From Bacillus gaemokensis (lineage in GTDB: Bacteria > Bacillota > Bacilli > Bacillales > Bacillaceae_G): a stretch of DNA of 64,000 bases. This document shows positions 17,470 to 26,558 of this stretch, one piece after another. The stretch covers positions 824,622 through 888,621 of the forward strand of contig NZ_LTAQ01000001.1 of NCBI RefSeq assembly GCF_001590835.1, in the 5' to 3' direction. Positions within the stretch are counted from its first letter, which is position 1. Each line of letters begins with the position of its first letter. Made by a program: the position numbers and the translations under genes. Below the pieces are notes generated by a model, which was not told the origin of the DNA, did not search any database, and saw only the letters and a list, made by a program, of their open reading frames with translations.

Positions 17470-18876
17470 TTAATCACGCTTATATTTTTTTAACTCTTCT
17501 TCCAATCTCTTACGTTCTTCTTCTAACTTGTTCGGTTTTTCGACTACACTTGGACGGTTTTTCGATTGTTCTTTCTGCTCTTCTTCCGGCTGTTCCTTAA
17601 GCCAATCTGGTACCATTTCTTTCCGCACAGTTTTCTTAGATGTACGACCTTTTTTCTTCGTCTCAGCCCATTCTTGATATTGACGATTCTCTTCTTTTGC
17701 TAAGGCCATTGCTTCTGATACTGTACCGACCTTTTTTCGCGCCCAGTGCCCAGCAATTTTTTCAACATATGTTTTAGCGAGTTTCATATCAGAACGAAGC
17801 ATAACATAATAAATAAGTACGTTAACAACACCTGGCGTCAGTTTCTGGCTCATCATCACTTCTTCTACAATTTGCAAGTCCGCTTTTGTCGCTTCTGCTC
17901 CGCCCGAAATTTCTTTTAATAATTGTTTCGGTGAAATTTCCTCAAGCTGTTTAATAAGCATCTCTTCTTGCGTAGACGGTTCTTTCTCTTTCATCGTACG
18001 TGCAGAATGAGGCTGCACTCGTTCACTTAACACAGGAAGCGCTTGACCATTTTCAAATTGGTACCAATCACGCGCTCCTTTCCGAAGTCTTTCCATATCA
18101 ATCGTTTGCAGCTCTGTCATCGCGCCAAGAACAATATTTTGCATGGATATCACATCGACACCATATACGTAAGCTAGCGTAATCACACATTCACGTATTT
18201 GATCTGTAATTGCCTTTTTGGGAACAAGTGTCGATAAACCATCTACAAATAAGGAGAAATCAAAGAAATCATTCCAGACCTCAGGTGCAGTTCCCTTTTC
18301 ATTTCCAGGCATAACTGTTGTCTTCGGAATACGAAGTTCTTCTTGCGCATGCTCAAATTGTCCTGGGTTAAATGAACCAAATACATCATTAAAAGAATGC
18401 GTAACATTTTCATACGAAGCAAAGTCGAACTCTTCTTCTAAGAAATATTGTTTTACTTGATTGTATTTCGTTCGGCTTAATCTGTTGTACAAGAAAATAC
18501 TTAGAACAATATCATCAAAAAATTGTTTCGGAGTTAACGGTGGCTGTAATTCATATATAAACATTCGAATATCTTTTTCTTTTTTAATGTATACGTTTAA
18601 AAGCCCAATCGCCTCTAATTTCACCCGCTCTTCATACACTTCCGGAAGCTGCATTTGCATCGTTACCATAAGAGAGTGGTGCGTATTCTCTTTTCCAAAC
18701 ACACGATCCTGTTCTAGCTCTCCCCATAGCGTCATGTATAAGCTGAAAGCTTTGCTACCTACTAATGGTTGATATAACATCGTTAATACCTTCCGATCAT
18801 AGCTATGTAGCAACCCTTTTGCACTTACTTTATAACGATCAATTGGCAATAGCTCCAGCCATGACTGTTTTTCCAT
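17470..18876 (-). CDS. dnaB: Replication initiation and membrane attachment protein DnaB
   Basis: A 468-residue Firmicute DnaB (not the helicase), which helps load the helicase with DnaD and DnaI at the origin and at restart sites. N-terminal DDBH1-like region (RYKVSAKGLLHSYDRKVLTMLYQPLVGSKAFSLYMTLWGEL) and DDBH2-like region (SPKQLLKEISGGAEATKADLQIVEEVM, VVNVLIYYVMLRSDMKLAKTYVEKIAGHW) are visible. The C-terminus is a charged coiled tail rich in Glu and Lys. It is first in the dnaB-dnaI pair, and the RBS is AAGGAATTGCAAGG. Confidence 0.95.
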   Translation of the reverse strand: MEKQSWLELLPIDRYKVSAKGLLHSYDRKVLTMLYQPLVGSKAFSLYMTLWGELEQDRVFGKENTHHSLMVTMQMQLPEVYEERVKLEAIGLLNVYIKKEKDIRMFIYELQPPLTPKQFFDDIVLSIFLYNRLSRTKYNQVKQYFLEEEFDFASYENVTHSFNDVFGSFNPGQFEHAQEELRIPKTTVMPGNEKGTAPEVWNDFFDFSLFVDGLSTLVPKKAITDQIRECVITLAYVYGVDVISMQNIVLGAMTELQTIDMERLRKGARDWYQFENGQALPVLSERVQPHSARTMKEKEPSTQEEMLIKQLEEISPKQLLKEISGGAEATKADLQIVEEVMMSQKLTPGVVNVLIYYVMLRSDMKLAKTYVEKIAGHWARKKVGTVSEAMALAKEENRQYQEWAETKKKGRTSKKTVRKEMVPDWLKEQPEEEQKEQSKNRPSVVEKPNKLEEERKRLEEELKKYKRD

Positions 18877-18939
18877 CCTTGCAATTCCTTTCTTTCGTCC
18901 ATTCTATCTCATCACATTCTATATAATAATAGCCTCTTA

Positions 18940-18981
18940 GTGAAAAAGAGCTAATAGCCTCCGCTTCTAGCTCTTTTTCAC
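18940..18981 (-). terminator. Terminator between nrdR and dnaB
   Basis: GTGAAAAAGAGCTA (18940-18953) pairs perfectly with TAGCTCTTTTTCAC (18968-18981). Confidence 0.85.
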
Positions 18982-19034
18982 ATCATCCCACAAAGAAACG
19001 AAGAGAAGAATTTATCGCAATTTCGAGTTTCACT

Positions 19035-19496
19035 TTACTCTCTTTCTTTTTGCAGTATATCTTTTAGTTCTTCAATAAATACGTTTAAATCTTTAAATTG
19101 ACGGTATACAGAAGCAAAACGTACATATGCAACATCATCAATATCTCGCAGTGCTTCCATCACGATTTCACCAATCATATCGCTTTTCACTTCTGATATA
19201 CCTAGATTTCGAAGTTCACGCTCTACATTTTGCGTTACTTCCTCTAATTGTTTTAGCGATACGGGTCTTTTTTCACAAGCTTTAATTAGTCCACGTAAAA
19301 TCTTTTCTTTATTAAACTCTTCTCGTGTTCCTTCTTTTTTTACAACAATAAGAGGTGGCTCTTCCACTCTTTCAAATGTCGTAAATCGGTTTAAGCAACT
19401 TTCACACTCTCTCCTTCTTCGAATCGAGCGTCCCTCGTCTACCGGACGTGAATCCAATACTCTTGTACCATTATGAAAACAGGTTGGACAACGCAA
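19035..19496 (-). CDS. nrdR: Transcriptional repressor NrdR
   Basis: Represses ribonucleotide reductase genes when dATP is high. N-terminal zinc ribbon with Cys pairs ([10 protein letters not shown] and [12 protein letters not shown]), then an ATP-cone ([29 protein letters not shown]). The preferred start is the TTG at 19494-19496, eight bases after AAGGGAG, giving 153 residues, the usual family length; a GTG at 19503-19505 sits inside the RBS and is rejected. In B. subtilis the orthologue (YtcG) also lies next to dnaB. Confidence 0.95.
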   Translation of the reverse strand: MRCPTCFHNGTRVLDSRPVDEGRSIRRRRECESCLNRFTTFERVEEPPLIVVKKEGTREEFNKEKILRGLIKACEKRPVSLKQLEEVTQNVERELRNLGISEVKSDMIGEIVMEALRDIDDVAYVRFASVYRQFKDLNVFIEELKDILQKERE

Positions 19497-19632
19497 CTCA
19501 TTCACTCCCTTACAATGTAATCTTTACTCTCTTTCATTCACCTACACGTGAAAATATATATCCAATATTATATAACCATTTTTATTTGCTCACTACTTTA
19601 ACTACTTATCAATACTTCATTTTATATAAACT

Positions 19633-19661
19633 AAAAAGAGGTGCATTATACACCTCTTTAC
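19633..19661 (-). terminator. Terminator of speD
   Basis: AAAGAGGTG (19635-19643) pairs with CACCTCTTT (19651-19659); the minus strand has a U-run after it. Confidence 0.85.
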
Positions 19662-19685
19662 ATTTTAAATCAATTATGTTCTTTT

Positions 19686-20078
19686 TTAAAGAGCTTTTGT
19701 TTCCCTATGCTTAATTTCGAAGCTACCTGTGCCTCGAGGAAGCTCAATGCTCTCTCGCGTTTTCGCATTTAAACCTTCTGCAATATATTCTGCAGCAACA
19801 TTTGGATCAATACGATCCCCGCAAGTATAAACATCAATACTCGCATAGCCGTGTTCCGGAAAACTGTGAATTGTTAAGTGAGATTCTGAAATGATTACAA
19901 CTCCACTTACACCCTGCGGTGCAAACTTATGGAAAGCTACCTCACGCACTTCAGCACCTGCTCTTAGTGCTGCATCCACAAATAATTGTTCAATAAACGG
20001 CATATCATTAAGCTTGTCGAAATCGCAATCCCAAAGTTCAGCGATTACGTGACGACCCATCGTATCCATAGTATCCAT
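19686..20078 (-). CDS. speD: S-adenosylmethionine decarboxylase proenzyme
   Basis: Makes decarboxylated SAM, the aminopropyl donor for spermidine. It is a 131-residue class 1B proenzyme that cleaves itself to form a pyruvoyl cofactor; the cleavage site is the Glu-Ser bond in [16 protein letters not shown] (near residues 67-68). The His and Cys of the active site (IHSFPE, DVYTCGD) are present. The ATG at 20076-20078, nine bases after AGGGGG, is chosen. An in-frame ATG three codons later would also be plausible. A 150-base structured leader lies upstream. No spermidine synthase gene is adjacent. Confidence 0.95.
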   Translation of the reverse strand: MDTMDTMGRHVIAELWDCDFDKLNDMPFIEQLFVDAALRAGAEVREVAFHKFAPQGVSGVVIISESHLTIHSFPEHGYASIDVYTCGDRIDPNVAAEYIAEGLNAKTRESIELPRGTGSFEIKHRETKAL

Positions 20079-20228
20079 TCTACAGTTCCCCCTCATAAAT
20101 TTAATCTAACTGTTCGAATTGAAAACTAATTTGCAATTTGGCTTGCTCCACTACCACGGGGGAAAGTTAGTCCAGAGAGGTCCTAACCCTTTAAGCAGTG
20201 ACTACGTACCTCAGCTCTTAAGTTTACG
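20079..20228 (-). promoter_or_regulatory. Long leader of speD, candidate structured RNA
   Basis: A 150-base 5' UTR between a good promoter and speD. On the minus strand it contains a hairpin with GTTAG/CTAAC arms and inner CC/GG pairs around 20165-20190, flanked by G- and C-rich tracts (AGCTGAGGTACGTAGTC and TTTCCCCCGTGGTAG). The rest of the area is very AT-rich, so this G+C-rich segment stands out. I recognise no known riboswitch class in it. Confidence 0.4.
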
Positions 20229-20234
20229 AGTGTT

Positions 20235-20263
20235 AGTATACTTTGTTTATTTTCATTTTGCAA
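20235..20263 (-). promoter_or_regulatory. Likely promoter of speD
   Basis: TTGCAA (complement of 20258-20263), 17-base spacer, TATACT (complement of 20235-20240). Confidence 0.65.
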
Positions 20264-20416
20264 CAACAGTTTTTTCGATTTTTTCCTCATATTCTCTTCT
20301 TTACTTTTCCCAAAAAAAAAGAAAAGATTCACAAACACAGTAATCACAATGGTTCTAGGTATGTAACAACAAAAACATATACTTATATAATTTTTTTCCT
20401 TTTCAGAAAAAAAATT
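20264..20416. other. AT-rich intergenic stretch between the speD promoter and the gapB terminator
   Basis: It contains A-rich tracts and no ORF with an RBS. Nothing else was recognised. Confidence 0.4.
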
Positions 20417-20450
20417 AAAAAGAAGGCAAGCAATCGCTTGCCTTCTTTTT
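20417..20450. terminator. Terminator of gapB
   Basis: AAAAAGAAGGCAAGC (20417-20430 region) pairs perfectly with GCTTGCCTTCTTTTT, usable in both directions. Confidence 0.95.
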
Positions 20451-20457
20451 ATTTACA

Positions 20458-21486
20458 TTAAATGTGTTGTATATTTTCTTGTTTTGCTAATTCATCAACC
20501 ACTAACGTCACAAGATCTACAACGCGTCGAGAATAGCCCCACTCGTTATCATACCAAGCAAGTACCTTCACTTTACGCTCACCCATTACCATTGTCGATA
20601 GACCATCAATGATAGCAGAATGTGTATTTGTATTAAAATCAATGGAAACAAGAGGTTCTTCGCTGAACTCTATAATCCCTTTCATTGCACCATTTGCAAC
20701 AGTTTTAAATGCTTCATTAATTTCCTCAACTGTTACATCACGTTTTACATCTACTACTAAATCAACAAGAGACACGTTTGGTGTCGGAACGCGAAGTGCC
20801 ATACCATGAAGTTTTCCATTTAAATGTGGAAGAACTTTTGCTAGCGCTTTCGCAGCACCCGTTGTTGTAGGAATAATAGACTGTCCACATGCACGTGCTC
20901 TTCGTAAATCTTTATGTGGGTTATCAATATTTTTTTGGTCATTTGTATAAGCATGAACGGTTGTCATTAAACCGTTTTCAATTCCGAACTGCTCATCTAA
21001 CACCTTAACAACAGGCGCTAAACAGTTCGTTGTACAAGATGCATTTGAAATAACAGTATGTTTTGTAATATCTAATTGGTCTTCATTTACACCAACTACA
21101 ACTGTTATATCTTCGTTTTTACCAGGTGCTGTTAAAATAACTTTTTTCGCCCCAGCTTCTACGTGAAGAATCGCTTTTTCTTTTGCATTAAATTTACCAG
21201 TTGCTTCAATTACAACTTCAACACCTAATTCTTTCCAAGGCAATTCTTTTGGATCGCGGTTGTTTAAAAGGCGAATCATTTTCCCATCCACTAGTAAATG
21301 ATCTTCAAATGCTTCCACTGTTCCGTCAAACTTGCCATGAACTGTATCATACTTGATTAAATGCGCTAATGTTTCTGATGGATAGCTTGCATTGATCGCT
21401 ACAATTTCGAATGCGCTTTCTTTTATCGCTTGACGAAATACCATTCTCCCAATACGTCCAAATCCATTAATTGCCACACGATTCAT
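20458..21486 (-). CDS. gapB: NADP-dependent glyceraldehyde-3-phosphate dehydrogenase, gluconeogenic
   Basis: Reduces 1,3-bisphosphoglycerate to glyceraldehyde-3-phosphate in gluconeogenesis. 342 residues: Rossmann start NRVAINGFGRIGRMVFRQA, catalytic Cys in SNASCTTNCLAP (about residue 152), HAYTNDQK, and WYDNEWGYS at the end. It resembles GapB rather than GapA in its VAINASYPSETLAHLIKYDTVHG stretch; gapA, the glycolytic enzyme, normally sits with pgk elsewhere. Two CcpN-type sites and a promoter lie upstream, matching the known glucose repression of gapB. The ATG is at 21484-21486. Confidence 0.95.
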   Translation of the reverse strand: MNRVAINGFGRIGRMVFRQAIKESAFEIVAINASYPSETLAHLIKYDTVHGKFDGTVEAFEDHLLVDGKMIRLLNNRDPKELPWKELGVEVVIEATGKFNAKEKAILHVEAGAKKVILTAPGKNEDITVVVGVNEDQLDITKHTVISNASCTTNCLAPVVKVLDEQFGIENGLMTTVHAYTNDQKNIDNPHKDLRRARACGQSIIPTTTGAAKALAKVLPHLNGKLHGMALRVPTPNVSLVDLVVDVKRDVTVEEINEAFKTVANGAMKGIIEFSEEPLVSIDFNTNTHSAIIDGLSTMVMGERKVKVLAWYDNEWGYSRRVVDLVTLVVDELAKQENIQHI

Positions 21487-21506
21487 AATCTGTTATCCCC
21501 CTTGAA

Positions 21507-21517
21507 TGCGTTATACT
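21507..21517 (+). promoter_or_regulatory. CcpN-type operator 1 at gapB
   Basis: TGCGTTATACT on the plus strand matches the B. subtilis CcpN consensus TRTGHYATAYW with one mismatch. It forms an inverted pair with operator 2, sharing the arms GTTATACTATT and AATAGTATAAC. Confidence 0.65.
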
Positions 21518-21539
21518 ATTTATCTCCAATCCCAATAAT

Positions 21540-21550
21540 AGTATAACACA
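21540..21550 (-). promoter_or_regulatory. CcpN-type operator 2 at gapB
   Basis: TGTGTTATACT on the minus strand matches TRTGHYATAYW at every position. It overlaps the predicted -10 element, so binding should block gapB transcription on glucose. Confidence 0.7.
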
Positions 21551-21567
21551 AAAAGGAGATATGTCAC
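21540..21567 (-). promoter_or_regulatory. Likely promoter of gapB
   Basis: GTGACA (complement of 21562-21567), 16-base spacer, TATACT (complement of 21540-21545). Confidence 0.6.
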
Positions 21568-21595
21568 TAAACATTTTCATTAATTTCACAATTTT

Positions 21596-22198
21596 TTAGT
21601 CAATAATGCTCCATTCTTTTAAAATGTCTTTTAATTGGGCTTTTGTCTCATCAATTGTGCCATCATTATGAATGATTTTATCCGCTAATGCTACCTTCTC
21701 CGCTAAAGGCATTTGCGAATCAATGCGTGCTTTCGCTTCTCCTTCTGTAAATGCATTACGTTTCATTAAACGTTCTAATTGTACATCCTGCTTAACAGCG
21801 ACAAGTAAAACTTGATCCACAATTGCCGTTAACTTACTTTCAAATAAAAGTGGAATATCTAGCACAATCGCTTGCACACCTTCTTTTATGTACATATCCT
21901 TCTGTGCATTCATTTCATTACGAACAGCAGGATGAACGATTTTATTTAAATGCAATCGTTTTTCTTCATTATGAAATACAATACTTCCTAATTTTTGGCG
22001 ATCCAGCTCTCCATCTGCTTGTACAACCTCCTTTCCAAACACATCTACAATCTCTTTATATGCATCCTTACCTTGTTCTACAACTTCTCTTGCAATCATA
22101 TCCGCATCAATTACAGGGATGTTTAGCTCACGAAACATTTGTGAAACTGTGCTTTTCCCACTTGCAATGCCTCCGGTTAATCCAATTACAATTGTCAT
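21596..22198 (-). CDS. coaE: Dephospho-CoA kinase
   Basis: Last step of coenzyme A synthesis, phosphorylating the 3'-OH of dephospho-CoA with ATP. 200 residues with P-loop GLTGGIASGKSTVSQM (about 6-21), IPVIDADMIAREVV, HPAVRNEM and the adenine/lid region VLLVAVKQDVQLERLMKRN. The ATG follows GGAGGAAGAAG. In this order (ytaF upstream, gapB downstream) it matches B. subtilis ytaG. Confidence 0.96.
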   Translation of the reverse strand: MTIVIGLTGGIASGKSTVSQMFRELNIPVIDADMIAREVVEQGKDAYKEIVDVFGKEVVQADGELDRQKLGSIVFHNEEKRLHLNKIVHPAVRNEMNAQKDMYIKEGVQAIVLDIPLLFESKLTAIVDQVLLVAVKQDVQLERLMKRNAFTEGEAKARIDSQMPLAEKVALADKIIHNDGTIDETKAQLKDILKEWSIID

Positions 22199-22216
22199 TC
22201 TTCTTCCTCCTCAATA

Positions 22217-22249
22217 ATAAAAGCGTGAAACTTATGTTCCACGCCTTTA
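22217..22249 (-). terminator. Hairpin between ytaF and coaE
   Basis: AAAGCGTG-A-AAC pairs with GTT-C-CACGC-TTT around 22220-22248. The minus-strand U-run is short, so it may be a partial terminator. Confidence 0.6.
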
Positions 22250-22250
22250 C

Positions 22251-22883
22251 TTACATTTTCCAAATCCCAATAATAATGAGCAAAATCCCAGGCAGGAACG
22301 TAAATTTTTGTAACCACCGCATATTTGATAAAACAGTTCCTAATCTCATTCCGATAAATAAAAACAAAGAGCTCATAACAGCAACTAATACCGCCATCAT
22401 GGCTGGTGCATACCCAAGTAAGGATGCACCAATTCCAGCTCCAAATGAATCCACCGAAAGAGCGATACCAAGAAGTAACGCTTCTCCACCAGAGATTGTT
22501 CCTGATTTATCAAAATCAGCAACAGTCGGCTTTCGTAAAATCTGAATAACTAATCCAAGCGAAGCAATTTCTAATTTCCAAACTTTCTCTTCTTGCTGCG
22601 GTTCATCTTTTCTGTCGCTCCGAAAAAATTGATATAGTACCCACGCCCCAATTGCTATAAGAACAAGTCCACCGATACGTGTCGCAATAATTGGAGAAAA
22701 CACTTTAGCAATCATATGCCCAATCCCCATAGATAGAAGCATCACTGCCGCCGAACAAACTCCAATGATTACTATCGATTTTAACGGAATCCGCACACTC
22801 CTTAGTCCATAAGTAAGCCCTACACTACAGCTATCTAAGCTTAATGTAAAAGCTAATAAAATAAGTGAGAAATAATGATACAT
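22251..22883 (-). CDS. ytaF: Sporulation membrane protein YtaF
   Basis: A 210-residue polytopic membrane protein with six predicted helices and a duplicated pattern: LLAFTLSLDSCSVGLTYGLR near the N-terminus and LLGIALSVDSFGAGIGASLLG in the second half, each with an acidic Asp within a helix. This repeat relates it to the MntP/LysE-like family of small exporters. A hydrophilic loop (FRSDRKDEPQQEEKVWK) separates the halves. In Bacillus the gene sits in the polA-mutM-ytaF-coaE block and is linked to sporulation. Its transported substrate, if any, is unknown. Confidence 0.9.
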   Translation of the reverse strand: MYHYFSLILLAFTLSLDSCSVGLTYGLRSVRIPLKSIVIIGVCSAAVMLLSMGIGHMIAKVFSPIIATRIGGLVLIAIGAWVLYQFFRSDRKDEPQQEEKVWKLEIASLGLVIQILRKPTVADFDKSGTISGGEALLLGIALSVDSFGAGIGASLLGYAPAMMAVLVAVMSSLFLFIGMRLGTVLSNMRWLQKFTFLPGILLIIIGIWKM

Positions 22884-22965
22884 CGGTAAGCTCCTTCCCT
22901 ATACATAGCTTTGCTGTATGTATATGACAAATGCCTATCCGATGTTATTGAAAAAAATTGCTTTT

Positions 22966-23796
22966 TTAGCTTCTAGGCTGACAAACAGGACAATAATGCG
23001 TGCCACGTCCACCAACAACTGTCTTTTCAATTACAGTACCACAAGTTACACATGGTTCATCTTTTCTTCCATATACATTTAGAAGCTCTTGAAACGAACC
23101 GATTTGCCCTTGTGAATTGATATACGTTCTGATCGTGCTTCCTCCTCGTTCAACCGCTTCAGCTAATGTCGCGACGGTTTCCGCATGAATCTTTTCTATT
23201 TCCACTTTCGTTAAAGATGAAGCCTCTCGTTCTGGATGAATCCCAGAACGGAATAATACCTCATCTACATATATATTCCCAAGCCCTACTAAAAGACTTT
23301 GATCGAGCAATACAACTTTTATCTTGCGGCTTGTCTTTTGCAATCGCTCTTGTAAATACGCTGGTGTTAGTTCAGCATCAAATGGCTCTGGTCCTAAATC
23401 AGCAAGTGGCATTTGAGTAAACTCTTCACCCTTTTTAAAGAGGTGCATCGTTCCAAACTTTCTTACATCTTTATAGTGTAACTCTGTACCATCTGTAAAC
23501 TGGAAACGCACATGCGTATGTTTATCAATTGGATCATCGCCCTCATGAAGTAAATATTTCCCCTCCATACGAAGATGTGAAACAATAACGTACTTTGTTA
23601 CATAAAGAAGTAAAAACTTACCTCTGCGCTCAATTCGTTCAACCGTTTCACCACGTAACATTTCTTTAAAGAGCTCCGCGTCATCTGGTCGCTTTACTAA
23701 TTTTGGATATGTTACAATCACATCTTGAATTGTTTTTCCCGTTACAAGATTTTCAAGTGTCCTTCTAACATTTTCAACCTCTGGTAGTTCAGGCAT
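22966..23796 (-). CDS. mutM: Formamidopyrimidine-DNA glycosylase
   Basis: Removes 8-oxoguanine and ring-opened purines and nicks the site. 276 residues, starting MPELPEVENVRRTLE with catalytic Pro2 and Glu3 after Met removal, a helix-two-turn-helix region (LLDQSLLVGLGNIYVDEVLF) and a C-terminal zinc finger with four cysteines (EPCVTCGTVIEKT, HYCPVCQ). It lies 12 bases after polA in a repair-related operon. RBS GGAAGTGATTG. Confidence 0.97.
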   Translation of the reverse strand: MPELPEVENVRRTLENLVTGKTIQDVIVTYPKLVKRPDDAELFKEMLRGETVERIERRGKFLLLYVTKYVIVSHLRMEGKYLLHEGDDPIDKHTHVRFQFTDGTELHYKDVRKFGTMHLFKKGEEFTQMPLADLGPEPFDAELTPAYLQERLQKTSRKIKVVLLDQSLLVGLGNIYVDEVLFRSGIHPEREASSLTKVEIEKIHAETVATLAEAVERGGSTIRTYINSQGQIGSFQELLNVYGRKDEPCVTCGTVIEKTVVGGRGTHYCPVCQPRS

Positions 23797-23808
23797 TCAA
23801 TCACTTCC

Positions 23809-26442
23809 TTATTTTGCGTCATACCAAGTTGGACCGGAAGAATAATCAACTTTTAACGGAACAGCAAGTTCAATCGCATGCTCCATCACTTCAGGTACAA
23901 GCTTCTCTAGTTTTTCTACTTCTTCTTTTGGCACTTCAAAGATTAATTCATCGTGTACTTGTAAGAGAAGACGAGCTTGTAATCCTTCTTCTTCTAGACG
24001 ATCCGCCATAATAATCATCGCTTTTTTAATAATATCCGCTGCACTACCTTGAATTGGTGTATTCATCGCAGTACGCTCCGCAAAGCTGCGTAAATTAAAA
24101 TTACGACTCGTAATTTCCGGAATATAACGACGACGATTTAATAATGTAGAAACGTATCCTTTTTGCTTCGCTTCTTGTACAATCTCATCCATATATTCTT
24201 TTACACCTGGGAAACTTTCAAAGTACTTTTCAATAAATTCCCCTGCCGCTTTTCGTGTAATTCCTAAATTTTGTGAAAGTCCATAATCACTAATACCATA
24301 TACAATTCCGAAGTTAACTGCTTTCGCTTGACGTCTCATATTCGATGTTACTTCATCTTTTCCAACACCAAATACGTCCATTGCTGTTTTCGTATGAATA
24401 TCCATATCATGCTGAAATGCTTCCACTAACCCTTTATCTTTCGCAATGTCTGCTAATACACGCAGCTCAATTTGTGAATAATCCGCCGCATATATCACCC
24501 AATCTTTTTTCGATGGAATGAATGCCTGACGAATCTTTCTGCCTTCTTCTAAACGAATCGGGATGTTTTGTAAGTTTGGCTCAGTAGAACTTAATCGCCC
24601 TGTTTGGGTTAACACTTGATTAAAACGCGTATGAATTTTAGACGAATCGTCATGAACAACTTTTAGCAACCCTTCAATATACGTCGAATTCAACTTCCCT
24701 AATTGACGATAATGTAAAATTTTAGGGATAATTTCATGATGATCCATTAATTTGTCCAGCACATCAGCTGATGTGGAATACCCTGTTTTCGTCTTTTTAA
24801 TAACCGGTAAGTTTAAGTTTTCAAATAGAACAACGCCGAGCTGTTTTGGAGAATTAATATTAAATTCCGTTCCTGCAAGCTCATAAATTTCTTGTTCCAT
24901 TTCCGCGAGTCTTCCAGCAAGTTCATCTCCCATATTACGTAAGCGTTCCGTATCAACAGTAACACCTTTCACTTCCATTTCAGCTAACACACGAGCAAGC
25001 GGCAATTCTAGCTCTGTAAACAGTTCATACTGTTCATTTTTCTGTAGTTCTTCTACAAACGTTTGCTGTACATCGTATAATACATGTACTTTGCGAGCGA
25101 CATGCTCAGCAACTACACCTTGCTCCGGAACCGCACGCTTTGCACCTTTTCCGTATACTTCTTCATCAGACTTCACTGCATGCGTCTCTTTCATTTTCGC
25201 TACTGCACGGAAATCTTTATCGGTATCAGCTGGATCGAGTAAATAAGCAGCGATTAATAAATCAAAGTCGATCCCTCGAATCTCGTATCCCTTCCACTTA
25301 AGTGCGACGATTGCACGTTTTGTATCAAATGTATATTTTTTCATTTCTTCATTCGCAAGCCACTCAGTAAAGGCTTCAGATTTTAGTGCAACATCGCTTG
25401 GAATGAAATAACAACCATTTTCATTTTGAATACCAAACCCTTGAATGTCCGCTTTATGGTAATTATCTTCTTGTACTTCCACAATGATTGCACTATCTTG
25501 CTGTAACATTTCTTTTGTTACTTCTTCAGCAATATCAAATGAAATATCATCTAATTCAGCTGGAGCTGTTTCTTTAGGAGTAGCACCAAGCTTATTTAGT
25601 AGGGAAGTAAACCCTAAATTCTCGAACATCGGAATGACATCACTCGCTTCATACCCTTTATATTCGATATCATCCACATGCACCGTAACCGGCGCATCTG
25701 TAATAATTGTTGCAAGCTCTTTACTCATAAGTGCTTGCTCTTTATTCGCTTCTAATTTTTCTTTTAATTTCTTTCCGCTCACTTGATCTAAATTCTCATA
25801 TACTGCTTCTACTGTTTCAAATTGCGTTAACAATTTAATGGCAGTTTTTTCACCAACACCTGGTACACCTGGGATATTATCGGATTGATCTCCCATTAGA
25901 CCTTTCATATCAATAATTTGCTTTGGTGATAAACTATATTTTTCAAATAGAGATGCTGTCGTATATTCATCTACTTCTGTAATTCCTTTACGAGGAATAC
26001 ATACAAGCGTATTTTCAGAAACAAGTTGAAGTAAGTCTTTATCTCCAGAAATAACTTTAACATGAGCTCCTTGTTCACTCGCTTCTTTCGCTAGTGTGCC
26101 CATAATATCATCCGCTTCATAGTTCTCTAACTCATAACGCGGTACATGAAATGCATCTAGTAGTTCACGAATAAACGGAAATTGTTCAGAAAGCTCAGGT
26201 GGCGTTTTTTGACGCCCTCCTTTGTAATCACTAAATGTTTTGTGACGAAACGTTGTTTTCCCTGCATCAAACGCAACAAGCATGTGCGTCGGTTTTTCTT
26301 CTTCTAATATTCTCATAAGCATCATCGTAAAACCGTAAATTGCGTTCGTATGTATACCTTTGTCGTTATTTAAAAGCGGCAGCGCGAAGAAAGCACGATA
26401 CGCGATATTATTCCCATCGACTAATACGACTTTTTTTTCCAA
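23809..26442 (-). CDS. polA: DNA polymerase I
   Basis: An 877-residue repair and Okazaki-maturation polymerase. The N-terminal 5' nuclease is complete (VLVDGNNIAYRAFFALP; GDQSDNIPGVPGVGEKTA). The middle domain resembles a proofreading exonuclease but has AIIVEVQEDNYHKADI where active enzymes carry DxE, so proofreading is probably lost, as in other bacilli. The polymerase domain has DYSQIELRVLADIA (motif A), RRQAKAVNFGIVYGISDYGL (motif B) and LLQVHDELIFEVP (motif C). The start is a TTG at 26440-26442, eight bases after GGGGAGG. mutM follows. Confidence 0.97.
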   Translation of the reverse strand: MEKKVVLVDGNNIAYRAFFALPLLNNDKGIHTNAIYGFTMMLMRILEEEKPTHMLVAFDAGKTTFRHKTFSDYKGGRQKTPPELSEQFPFIRELLDAFHVPRYELENYEADDIMGTLAKEASEQGAHVKVISGDKDLLQLVSENTLVCIPRKGITEVDEYTTASLFEKYSLSPKQIIDMKGLMGDQSDNIPGVPGVGEKTAIKLLTQFETVEAVYENLDQVSGKKLKEKLEANKEQALMSKELATIITDAPVTVHVDDIEYKGYEASDVIPMFENLGFTSLLNKLGATPKETAPAELDDISFDIAEEVTKEMLQQDSAIIVEVQEDNYHKADIQGFGIQNENGCYFIPSDVALKSEAFTEWLANEEMKKYTFDTKRAIVALKWKGYEIRGIDFDLLIAAYLLDPADTDKDFRAVAKMKETHAVKSDEEVYGKGAKRAVPEQGVVAEHVARKVHVLYDVQQTFVEELQKNEQYELFTELELPLARVLAEMEVKGVTVDTERLRNMGDELAGRLAEMEQEIYELAGTEFNINSPKQLGVVLFENLNLPVIKKTKTGYSTSADVLDKLMDHHEIIPKILHYRQLGKLNSTYIEGLLKVVHDDSSKIHTRFNQVLTQTGRLSSTEPNLQNIPIRLEEGRKIRQAFIPSKKDWVIYAADYSQIELRVLADIAKDKGLVEAFQHDMDIHTKTAMDVFGVGKDEVTSNMRRQAKAVNFGIVYGISDYGLSQNLGITRKAAGEFIEKYFESFPGVKEYMDEIVQEAKQKGYVSTLLNRRRYIPEITSRNFNLRSFAERTAMNTPIQGSAADIIKKAMIIMADRLEEEGLQARLLLQVHDELIFEVPKEEVEKLEKLVPEVMEHAIELAVPLKVDYSSGPTWYDAK

Positions 26443-26485
26443 ATTGGAAACCTCCCCATACAAAATTAAAACGATTTTTTGATAT

Positions 26486-26558
26486 AGAAAAAAACCGTTC
26501 TTTCCTTCTCTCTATATTAACATGACTAAGAGAGAGAAGAAAAATAACGGTTTTTTCT
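26486..26558 (-). terminator. Long hairpin ahead of polA, terminator or attenuator
   Basis: AGAAAAAAACCGTT (26486-26499) pairs with AACGGTTTTTTCT (26546-26558), with a second inner stem CTTCTCTCT/AGAGAGAAG. The minus strand ends in T7. It may end phoPR transcripts or a short RNA from the PhoP-box promoter, or attenuate polA. Confidence 0.75.
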
